From Pseudoalteromonas luteoviolacea (lineage in GTDB: Bacteria; Pseudomonadota; Gammaproteobacteria; Enterobacterales; Alteromonadaceae), in NCBI RefSeq assembly GCF_000814765.1, contig NZ_JWIC01000006.1:400460-464459 (forward strand): a DNA stretch of 64,000 nt. Reading direction: 5' to 3'. Shown here one piece after another: positions 18,995 through 25,432 of this stretch. The number at the start of each line of letters is the position of its first letter. Position 1 is the stretch's first letter. The notes below the pieces were generated by a model, which ran no database searches, was not told the DNA's origin, and saw only the letters and a program-made list of their open reading frames with translations. Both the position numbers and the translations under genes were made by a program.

Positions 18995-19410
18995 AGCCAA
19001 CTAGTGAGCGTTTCAACAATGGCACCGGCTTGATATTGCTCAATACCAATAATCGGGCGAGCAGGGAGTGTAACCGCATGGCCACGGCCCGTCTTGCCGC
19101 CAAAATGGTGAATGGCGGCATAATCCTCGCCCAAGCCATGCACCAATTCATCGCCTTCAACGTTATGGGTAACTGAGCCTGCAAGGTTACGTTGGTCAGT
19201 CAGAGTTAAACCTCTACGTTCTTTGGCTGCTTCTGATTGCTCCCACCGACTACCATCTGGCGCAAGTTCATTTAAAAAGCGGGTCGTGACATCCATATCT
19301 AGAAAGGCCCCGATATCATCCAGCACATCTTCAGGAACTTGGCTTTTATGGTTGAGCACTTGTAACTTCTCTAACGCATCGCCCGAGATATCAATGAATA
19401 CGCCCGCCAC
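18988..19410 (-). CDS. Phage virion morphogenesis protein (Mu gpG / PF05069 family)
   Basis: A 140-aa protein with the family pattern: N-terminal helix, Asp-Val-Thr-Thr-Arg-Phe ... Ala-Pro-Asp-Gly-Ser-Arg-Trp, Arg-Gly-Leu-Thr-Leu-Thr-Asp, then Tyr-Ala-Ala-Ile-His-His-Phe-Gly and Leu-Pro-Ala-Arg-Pro-Ile-Ile-Gly. It joins head and tail assembly. It follows gp36 by three bases, in operon. Confidence 0.85.
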   Translation of the reverse strand: MAGVFIDISGDALEKLQVLNHKSQVPEDVLDDIGAFLDMDVTTRFLNELAPDGSRWEQSEAAKERRGLTLTDQRNLAGSVTHNVEGDELVHGLGEDYAAIHHFGGKTGRGHAVTLPARPIIGIEQYQAGAIVETLTSWLV

Positions 19411-19413
19411 GGT

Positions 19414-19884
19414 TTAGTACCTCGCCCAATCAAAATTGCTAGAAACAGGCTTGGTTTGAATAGGCCCAGAGGCAACTGGTGACGGAGTTTTGATTTGAAT
19501 GGTTCCCGCCTCAATTTTACCAAGCTCTTGCATGGCGTTTTTACGTCTGACCATTAAGCCTTCGTCAGCGTCGTTGTTGCACAGTTCGTAGCGCATGAGA
19601 TCTGCGGCAATGCCAAGAAGGGGAGAGGTATCAATCTCGGCTTGTGTCAGTTCAAGCTTGGCCACGTAACCCGCAATCGTGTTATTTACATTGGTCGAGG
19701 CAGTTTCAAACCAATTTAAAAGGGTGGTTTGAATGTCTGTTTCAGGCGTGGCTAATAGCGCGTTCTCTATGTCTTCTGCTGTGATTTCTTGCGAACCGTA
19801 AGCAAGTGAAAAGCGGCCATTCGCGTACTCAACCAACTGATTGACACCCAAGGTATTTACTGTGTGTTGTGTATTTACAAACAT
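19414..19884 (-). CDS. Mu gp36-like protein, DUF1320 family
   Basis: A 156-aa head-tail connector-type protein. It shows the DUF1320 features Ile-Ala-x-Asp-Leu-Met-Arg-Tyr-Glu-Leu and Val-Arg-Arg-Lys-Asn-Ala-Met-Gln-Glu-Leu. It lies between capsid and gpG as in Mu. GGAAAG is upstream of ATG. A hairpin with a UUCG loop separates it from the capsid gene. Confidence 0.85.
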   Translation of the reverse strand: MFVNTQHTVNTLGVNQLVEYANGRFSLAYGSQEITAEDIENALLATPETDIQTTLLNWFETASTNVNNTIAGYVAKLELTQAEIDTSPLLGIAADLMRYELCNNDADEGLMVRRKNAMQELGKIEAGTIQIKTPSPVASGPIQTKPVSSNFDWARY

Positions 19885-19905
19885 AGGTCTTTCCTTATTT
19901 ATAAA

Positions 19906-19919
19906 GGGGCCGAAGCCCC
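19906..19919 (-). terminator. UUCG hairpin after the capsid gene (weak terminator or processing site)
   Basis: On the minus strand GGGGC-TTCG-GCCCC is followed by TTTATAAAT, 16 bases after the capsid stop. It could partly terminate or stabilise capsid mRNA, so that capsid is made in excess over gp36 and downstream products. Confidence 0.5.
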
Positions 19920-19934
19920 ATAGGGAGTTAATAA

Positions 19935-20873
19935 TTAGGGTTTAAGTAGATTGGTTAAAATCATGCCGTAGTCTTTTGCGATAGAGAGCTCTTTGACTTT
20001 TTCGCCCACCATCACTTCAATAGCACCATCAAGGCCAGCTGCTACATCGCGCCTGCCAGAAATTCTGTCGCCAAACTGGGCAGTAAAGGCAAAAGTCATA
20101 CGGCCATTACTGGCACTGGCTAAGGGGTCAGAGCGGGTAAAGCTAATGTGGTCATTGCCCCATGCCTCAACAAAGCTCGGGGTTTCGCCTTTTTTGGCTG
20201 TGTTTACCCAAGCCTCACCCACGTGCACTTTATCTATACCCAGCGTGTCCTGAATAAACCCGATTGGTACGAGGCCGCTATCACCTAACGAGCCGTTATA
20301 CGCTTTAATCACATGCTTACATGAGCGGAGCTTAGTTAGGATTTTGCGGGGCAACGTCATGTGATTTGGCGTTACTAACATGTCATCGATGAGCTCTTGA
20401 AAGAACTGCAAGATATCGAGACTGTCATCATCCAAATACTTTAAATTGTTCTTACCTAGTTCTCGGTGGTAGCCATAGTTAGTAGGGTTTTTAAATAGCT
20501 CTGCCACACGGACTTCACGCGCCAAAAGCATTAAGTCTGAGATACCTTCTGTGGCATGGTGCAACGGGTTGTAATTATGTGGTGCTTCTTTAATGTCTGA
20601 ATTTGGCACTACATCCGAAAGACCGTGGTCTTCGCAAGATGCACTACCTTCTTCTGTGGTAAATTCAACCTGATTAATGGCAGACTTACGGCCAACGCGC
20701 GTATTTGGAATGGTCATACGCTCTGCTTTATCGTACGTTCGATACTCAAATGTGCGCTTACCGACAGGCATACGAGGGCAGACTTCATCCGCAATCATAC
20801 GTCTATTTCGATAGGCAATAGCAATGGCTGTTTGCTCTATATCAGGGGTAAAGGGCATTCCGTGACTCATCAT
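19935..20873 (-). CDS. Major capsid protein
   Basis: A 312-aa protein resembling the major capsid proteins of RcapMu/B3-type Mu-like phages: N-terminal Phe-Thr-Pro-Asp, Arg-Arg-Met-Ile-Ala-Asp-Glu-Val-Cys-Pro, Tyr-Arg-Thr-Tyr-Asp, then a helical P domain and a C-terminal Leu-Ser-Ile-Ala-Lys-Asp-Tyr-Gly. Located after protease and decoration genes. The start is ATG 20873 or 20870 (double ATG) with GGAG upstream. Followed by a hairpin at 19906-19919. Confidence 0.85.
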   Translation of the reverse strand: MMSHGMPFTPDIEQTAIAIAYRNRRMIADEVCPRMPVGKRTFEYRTYDKAERMTIPNTRVGRKSAINQVEFTTEEGSASCEDHGLSDVVPNSDIKEAPHNYNPLHHATEGISDLMLLAREVRVAELFKNPTNYGYHRELGKNNLKYLDDDSLDILQFFQELIDDMLVTPNHMTLPRKILTKLRSCKHVIKAYNGSLGDSGLVPIGFIQDTLGIDKVHVGEAWVNTAKKGETPSFVEAWGNDHISFTRSDPLASASNGRMTFAFTAQFGDRISGRRDVAAGLDGAIEVMVGEKVKELSIAKDYGMILTNLLKP

Positions 20874-20880
20874 CTCACTC

Positions 20881-21261
20881 CTATTTCACGATTAACTGTG
20901 GGGTAACAGTGGTTGTGCCAATGGTCCCGAGCTTGCCGCTTTCTTGGGCAACGCCCAAGGTCCATACTTCGGCATCTTCAGCTTTGGCGCTCATATCCAA
21001 CTTAACGGCACGGCCTTCAGTGTCAGGAACCAGCGTATCTCCTGCGAGAATGTCACCGCCGTACTCAACACTGGCCAGTTGAGTCATAACGACATCAACA
21101 CGCCCAGATATGTTCTTACCCCATTCAGTCACGCCTGCAATGGCAATATCGCTACCAGAGGCTTGAGTTACTTCAAAGTCAGCGCCGGTATACACCGCCA
21201 CTCTGAACTTCCCAACTTCACCAGAAGCCGTGTAGTTTTGAATAAATCCAGGATTAGCCAT
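20881..21261 (-). CDS. Head decoration-like protein (Mu D-like position)
   Basis: A 126-aa protein from ATG 21261 (GGAGG upstream; a longer frame to 21297 overlaps the protease gene and is rejected). The sequence is beta-rich with Gly-Val-Thr-Glu-Trp-Gly-Lys and Tyr-Gly-Gly-Asp-Ile-Leu-Ala-Gly-Asp, typical of DUF2190-like decoration proteins that trimerise on the capsid. It lies between protease/scaffold and capsid. Confidence 0.75.
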   Translation of the reverse strand: MANPGFIQNYTASGEVGKFRVAVYTGADFEVTQASGSDIAIAGVTEWGKNISGRVDVVMTQLASVEYGGDILAGDTLVPDTEGRAVKLDMSAKAEDAEVWTLGVAQESGKLGTIGTTTVTPQLIVK

Positions 21262-21748
21262 TGTTAGCCTCCTTTTGTACGTGACCGAGTGCGTCACTCA
21301 CGCTAACCGTAATGCCTTTTTGAGACTGAGCATGTTGATACTCCAAAGCCTTTGCAGCCAGCGCATCAGCCGAGTTATCAATTTCTGTCTCGTCGCTGTC
21401 GTCTCCACGGCTAAAGTCTTTGGTAAGTCCGGCTTGCTCAGGTAATGAGAGCAGCAAAGTTTTAAAGAACTCGGCTGGCTTGGCCGACGAGGTTTGATTG
21501 CCATCGCTAGCAGCAAATTCAAATGTATTGGCACTGTCTGTTTCAAGGTGTGCCATGAATTCGGCCAAACCGTCTGTTTTGGTGATACGCGGGGCATTGC
21601 CACCATTGACCTTGGTATCAATAAACGTTTGCGCATCAAACTTACGTTGATTGAATTCATGCTGGGCGTTTTTTGCGTTCGCCGCGTCCAGTTGCGCCTG
21701 CAATGCTTTCTCGGCTTCGGTGGGTTCGTTTTTAGTTTTGTCACTCAC
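21254..21748 (-). CDS. Candidate scaffold protein from an internal in-frame start (Mu gpZ-like)
   Basis: GTG at 21748 is in frame with the protease gene (codon 223) and has GAGGAAC five to seven bases upstream. The product would be ~164 residues of charged coiled coil ending as the protease-scaffold does. In Mu the scaffold Z is made from the 3' part of I in just this way. The start is inferred, not proven. Confidence 0.5.
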   Translation of the reverse strand: MSDKTKNEPTEAEKALQAQLDAANAKNAQHEFNQRKFDAQTFIDTKVNGGNAPRITKTDGLAEFMAHLETDSANTFEFAASDGNQTSSAKPAEFFKTLLLSLPEQAGLTKDFSRGDDSDETEIDNSADALAAKALEYQHAQSQKGITVSVSDALGHVQKEANNG

Positions 21749-22414
21749 TTCTAGTTCCTCGGGGTTATTGGTAGGGGCGCTAAAGGCATGATTGCCATAG
21801 CGCTGTTTGTCTTGTTCGTGTTCAGCGATGATGGTTTTGCGGATAAGCCAGTCGGCTTCCCAGTTTGGGATGAGTCGGTTTGCGGTCTCTAGGTCATGCT
21901 GCTCAATAACCCACTCACGGAAATTACCCATAAAGTCGGTAAGTAAACGCGCAGTTTGCATGGCAACATCTTCTATACGCTCGCTTGCTTCACTGGCAGC
22001 AAACTCAAATACTGCGCCTTTTGTTTCATCGTTAAATTGCCAAGGCATGCCAGCAACAGCAGGGGCTTTGCCACCCAAGTAACCAACGTGACCTAAAAAG
22101 TAGTTACCTGGTTCGCCTTCTAAACGAACACTGCGGTTTGGGTAACGCTTTGCTTCGACTGCTTCTGCAAACTCAGCGGCCACGTCTTCGGCTTTAGCAA
22201 ACAACTTACCGTCTTCGACTTTTAAGTCACTTACCCAACCCCATGCGGGGTCGTTAGTCTTAGGGTGGCCAATGACCAAAGGGCTAGTCTTGGGGATAAA
22301 GTTTGTGACCACAGAGTCTAAATCTGCGGCGGTAAACTCCTGTGTATTTCCGTTTGAATCGGTGTGGGTGCCAGCGGTAAAAATCTCATACCAGTCAAAC
22401 TCAGTGTTTTCCAT
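21254..22414 (-). CDS. Prohead protease-scaffold (Mu gpI family)
   Basis: A 386-aa protein, first gene of the head operon. The N-terminal ~150 residues carry the Mu I protease pattern (Trp-Tyr-Glu-Ile-Phe-Thr-Ala-Gly-Thr-His; Pro-Leu-Val-Ile-Gly-His-Pro; Tyr-Pro-Asn-Arg-Ser-Val; Leu-Gly-Gly-Lys-Ala-Pro-Ala-Val). The C-terminal ~165 residues are a charged coiled coil, the scaffold. An in-frame GTG at 21748 with GAGGAA upstream could make the scaffold alone. A late promoter dyad is centred about 70 bp upstream. Confidence 0.88.
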   Translation of the reverse strand: MENTEFDWYEIFTAGTHTDSNGNTQEFTAADLDSVVTNFIPKTSPLVIGHPKTNDPAWGWVSDLKVEDGKLFAKAEDVAAEFAEAVEAKRYPNRSVRLEGEPGNYFLGHVGYLGGKAPAVAGMPWQFNDETKGAVFEFAASEASERIEDVAMQTARLLTDFMGNFREWVIEQHDLETANRLIPNWEADWLIRKTIIAEHEQDKQRYGNHAFSAPTNNPEELEVSDKTKNEPTEAEKALQAQLDAANAKNAQHEFNQRKFDAQTFIDTKVNGGNAPRITKTDGLAEFMAHLETDSANTFEFAASDGNQTSSAKPAEFFKTLLLSLPEQAGLTKDFSRGDDSDETEIDNSADALAAKALEYQHAQSQKGITVSVSDALGHVQKEANNG

Positions 22415-22465
22415 TGTGGGTGCTCATCGTTGAATCAATGAGCTCAGAGTAACGAGGGAGGAATA

Positions 22466-22490
22466 GAAAGTTAGGCGTAAAATGTTTTAC
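22466..22490 (-). promoter_or_regulatory. Late promoter element 2 (head operon)
   Basis: The minus strand reads GTAAAACATTTTAC, a perfect 6-2-6 inverted repeat, followed by GCCTAACTTTC. Centred about 69.5 bp before the protease start. The downstream -10 is less clear than in the other two copies. Confidence 0.7.
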
Positions 22491-22713
22491 ATATAAGTTA
22501 ATTAGAGCAATTTAATAGATTAAACAGGCAATCAATTTGGATCAACAAATTCCTATCTTCGTACATGTTTTCTAATAAAAAACCCAACAATTTAGTGCTG
22601 AACCTGACTTTTCCAGCCTGGTGAATAAAACCCCTTGATTGTCTGTTGACATATTTATTACATTTAATTTGCCGCCAAAGTCCGGCGCGATAATTTTTAT
22701 TTAAGGAAAAAGT

Positions 22714-23121
22714 ATGTATAAAAAAACGATGCACACAAGCAGGTTCATGGAGTTAATAGGCCTTTTAGGCGTGCTATTTTTAATCCCGTTTTTACAGTTT
22801 CAAATTAATGAAATTGCTAGCTATGAAGACAAGTATCACAGAGAGGAGATAAAGGCCGTTACTCGACAGGTATATAACGATGTACAAAAGCTGATTTGTG
22901 AGCAGCTAGGCGAACAAGCTGGTAATCATGATTGCACCAAAGGTGTCTATCAAGATGGAGTCGTTAAGGTCGCGATTGAAGCGCAAGAAGAATTTGCTGA
23001 ATTTCGTGCTGAGTTTGTTAGAGATTATTGGATTACGGTGGGCATTTTTGGGTTTGTTATTTTGACTGCAGCATATATTGGATTCAGGCGAGAGTACCGT
23101 CTTCAAGCTAAAGAAAAATAA
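22714..23121 (+). CDS. Small two-helix membrane protein, moron
   Basis: A 135-aa protein with AAGGA ten bases before ATG. Hydrophobic segments lie near residues 13-28 and 107-125, flanking a soluble middle with two Cys (Ile-Cys-Glu; His-Asp-Cys-Thr) that would lie in the periplasm. No family recognised. It is divergent from the head operon and followed, after a 318-bp gap, by another membrane gene on the same strand. Possible superinfection-exclusion protein; this is a guess. Confidence 0.55.
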   Translation: MYKKTMHTSRFMELIGLLGVLFLIPFLQFQINEIASYEDKYHREEIKAVTRQVYNDVQKLICEQLGEQAGNHDCTKGVYQDGVVKVAIEAQEEFAEFRAEFVRDYWITVGIFGFVILTAAYIGFRREYRLQAKEK

Positions 23122-23439
23122 ACCTAAAGCAGGAACTATGGTAACTTTCACCCGCAAAGTTACCACCTAAACCAGAAACAGACCTTAAAACCAAACTGGG
23201 ATAGTGTTTAGAAGGTGTTTAACAGACTCTCAGATTGTTTAACCCACTTTTAAATAAGCTACCCTACATAAAATTCCACTTAAACGCTTAGAGCGGCTTA
23301 CAAGCTTGAAAAGCACATAATTGGTAACTTATTAAGCTACATTTACCAAAAGCGTAAAATCCTACTCATTGCAGGTACACTTATCGCAGTGTTAATATGG
23401 TTTTAATTAAATGCCATTGTTAGTAACAAAGGAGTCGGC
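23122..23439. other. Intergenic stretch with phased GTTTAA motifs
   Basis: About 320 bp without a gene between two + strand morons. GTTTA-type motifs start at 23207, 23218, 23238 and TTTTAAA at 23249, partly on an 11-bp period, like the TTTAAA arrays elsewhere in the prophage. It presumably also holds the promoter of the next gene. Confidence 0.45.
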
Positions 23440-24123
23440 ATGTCTAAGTTATTTGCGCTCATTCTATTTTTTATCTCTAGTTCAACATTTGCCATAGTAC
23501 CACCATACGAACCAGGCGATTCTATTTCAGACCCTGTTGCGTTCTCAAAGCTCTCGCCCGAAGAACAAGCTAAAGTCGAAGTACTCAGAGTAGAGCGAGA
23601 ACGGCACATGGCCACAGTGACATTTTGGCTCATTGTGATAGCAACCATAGGAACGCTTTGCCACTTACTTTTTGAAGGTTACAGAGCTGGGAAGTTTGAT
23701 CGCTTTCTGCGTATCTCTTTTAAATATTCTTGGCTTCGATATCGAGACCCCGAGCAGTTCATAATGGAAATGACGATATTCGTATCGCTACAACTTGAAG
23801 ACCCTCCATCACAGAGGATCTTCTCTAATGTCATAAGAAACTATTTCACTGCGCTTCACTCTGTAGTACATAAAGACAAAATTAAAGATGATGAGTTACA
23901 TGACCAACTAGTTGCGCTTGGAAAAAAGCTTCATTACCAAAGCCAATTTTGGATTTCAGATAAAAATTCGAATGTAGATACTTCAGATAGCAGATTCACT
24001 TCAATACACCTTGAATTTATGAAGACCATAGAATTGATGTCAGAAAAAATTAGTTACTTTGAATCTGTCGAAAAGCAGTACGTTAAGTTTTTCTCTGAGG
24101 GAACAATCAAGCTTCGTATGTGA
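23440..24123 (+). CDS. Signal-bearing membrane protein, unknown moron
   Basis: A 227-aa protein with AAGGAG before ATG. It has an N-terminal signal-like segment (residues 1-18), a second hydrophobic helix near 58-78, and a ~145-residue helical cytosolic domain. No known motif. It lies among phage cargo genes with its own intergenic promoter region. Function unknown. Confidence 0.55.
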   Translation: MSKLFALILFFISSSTFAIVPPYEPGDSISDPVAFSKLSPEEQAKVEVLRVERERHMATVTFWLIVIATIGTLCHLLFEGYRAGKFDRFLRISFKYSWLRYRDPEQFIMEMTIFVSLQLEDPPSQRIFSNVIRNYFTALHSVVHKDKIKDDELHDQLVALGKKLHYQSQFWISDKNSNVDTSDSRFTSIHLEFMKTIELMSEKISYFESVEKQYVKFFSEGTIKLRM

Positions 24124-24248
24124 CAATATTCTTGATATTGAATTTGTCTCTTTTCTTTTTTGTGTAAATACTTAATAAAGTGCTGCTTAATTACCACAGC
24201 GCTACAAACAGGACCACCTGAATTTATGATAAAAGGGAGCTAGAACAT

Positions 24249-24446
24249 ATGAAAGAGCAAGAAGGACAACCAATTGAAATATGCAATGAGTCATTTAACG
24301 AAGCATTAAACTCGGGTAAGTCTATTACTCAAACCAATAAAACTGAAAATATGATTATTTATGATCTTACAATCTCAGGGGTTAAAGTGAGTGTAGAACT
24401 TGCACCCAAACATTCATTGAGCCTTTCGCTCGCTGACAACAAATAA
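24249..24446 (+). CDS. Small 65-aa protein, unknown
   Basis: ATG 24249 has GGGAG upstream. The product is acidic and soluble, with an Asn-Met-Ile-Ile-Tyr-Asp-Leu-Thr-Ile-Ser strand and a Val-Glu-Leu-Ala-Pro C-terminal part. Its stop codon abuts a terminator hairpin, which supports a real transcript end. No family recognised. Confidence 0.5.
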   Translation: MKEQEGQPIEICNESFNEALNSGKSITQTNKTENMIIYDLTISGVKVSVELAPKHSLSLSLADNK

Positions 24447-24470
24447 AAGCCGCAGGTGCGGCTTTGTCCT
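24446..24470. terminator. Bidirectional Rho-independent terminator between convergent morons
   Basis: AAAGCCGC-AGGT-GCGGCTTT, with a T-rich tail on the minus strand side as well. It separates the + strand 65-aa gene from the - strand lysogen cassette. Confidence 0.75.
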
Positions 24471-24490
24471 TTAATTAGTGTTTTTGCTAA

Positions 24491-24967
24491 CTAACCCTCA
24501 AGAATACGTAATTCACTGTATGTTTCATCCAGCTCCACAACCTCGCACTCTTTGACTGTTTCTGCAACAAATCCGTTTATCATTTTTAAATTGGTCCAAG
24601 AATACCAAGCATCATCTGACTTTCTTCCAGAAGACCTTAAACTATCCTCAATAAAGAGGATTTTTTCTTCTCCCGTTTGCCTCGGCGAAATATCTAAGAG
24701 TGAACCATTTTCTTTTATAACAGCGTGAAATTCAGCCTCTATAAAAGACTTTTTTGGATCTTCCCAAATCTGCCAACCATAAACTACTTTAGCGCCAGTT
24801 TTCTTGCTCTCCAATTCACAGTTATTGAAACAGTAGCCTGCACGATAACTTTTGTCGCGTGCTGTTAACCTCAAAAACGTGGAGTTCTTGTGATCTAAGT
24901 TTAATTCTTGAATTAATGATTTTACTCGCCCATTGATTTTTTTAGGCGTTTTTGGTTTTAAATGCAT
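24491..24967 (-). CDS. Conserved unknown with possible Cys-His-Asp triad
   Basis: A 158-aa protein. Tyr-Cys46-x-Asn-Asn, Gly-Trp-x-Ile-Trp, Glu-Ala-Glu-Phe-His81-Ala-Val and Leu-Leu-Asp92-Ile-Ser-Pro are motifs I recall in scattered uncharacterised bacterial proteins. The order Cys, His, Asp is that of transglutaminase/papain-like folds, so a cysteine hydrolase is possible; this is inference from motif order only. Last gene of the set co-directional with the repressor. Confidence 0.6.
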   Translation of the reverse strand: MHLKPKTPKKINGRVKSLIQELNLDHKNSTFLRLTARDKSYRAGYCFNNCELESKKTGAKVVYGWQIWEDPKKSFIEAEFHAVIKENGSLLDISPRQTGEEKILFIEDSLRSSGRKSDDAWYSWTNLKMINGFVAETVKECEVVELDETYSELRILEG

Positions 24968-25054
24968 ATTTATATCTAGACTTCTTTAACTTATTTTACG
25001 AGAGCCAAAACAAAGCTATCGTTTGCTCTCGTACTTTTTCTACTTCAAAAAAGA

Positions 25055-25369
25055 CTACTGTTGGCCAGTACACTGGTACTCTTTTGTAACCAACCAAGAG
25101 TTACAACCATTGGCCGACGGGGAATTACAGTTTTTTGTTATTCCGCCGAACGCCTCTGCGCTTGAATAACCCCATGCCTGACACCGTTTTGACGCGAGTC
25201 TTATTGCTTGCTCTTCATTTACTGTAGGCGACTCAAATAACCCATATTGATAAGAAAGCTTTACTGTACCGTCAGATTTACTTCCGCCTGTAGCAGACCA
25301 GTCTTTTTGAGTCGACATACAACCCGTTGCGAATAAAGCTACTAGTGATACCATCAATGCTTTTTTCAT
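25055..25369 (-). CDS. YecR-like lipoprotein
   Basis: A 104-aa lipoprotein: signal segment, lipobox Phe-Ala-Thr-Gly-Cys17, then Asp-Gly-Thr-Val-Lys-Leu-Ser-Tyr and a Cys-rich C-terminus with Ala-Trp-Gly-Tyr...Ala-Phe-Gly-Gly and Trp-Leu-Val-Thr-Lys-Glu-Tyr-Gln-Cys. This matches the YecR-like family as I recall it; the role is not known. Such genes occur on prophages. The mature N-terminus would be anchored in the outer or inner membrane. Starts 63 bp after the sensor gene. Confidence 0.75.
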   Translation of the reverse strand: MKKALMVSLVALFATGCMSTQKDWSATGGSKSDGTVKLSYQYGLFESPTVNEEQAIRLASKRCQAWGYSSAEAFGGITKNCNSPSANGCNSWLVTKEYQCTGQQ

Positions 25370-25432
25370 TTCTATTTTCTCCTCGTCCTGTGAGTGCAGA
25401 GTTATTAGGCTGGACGTTAAACCTAATAATCA

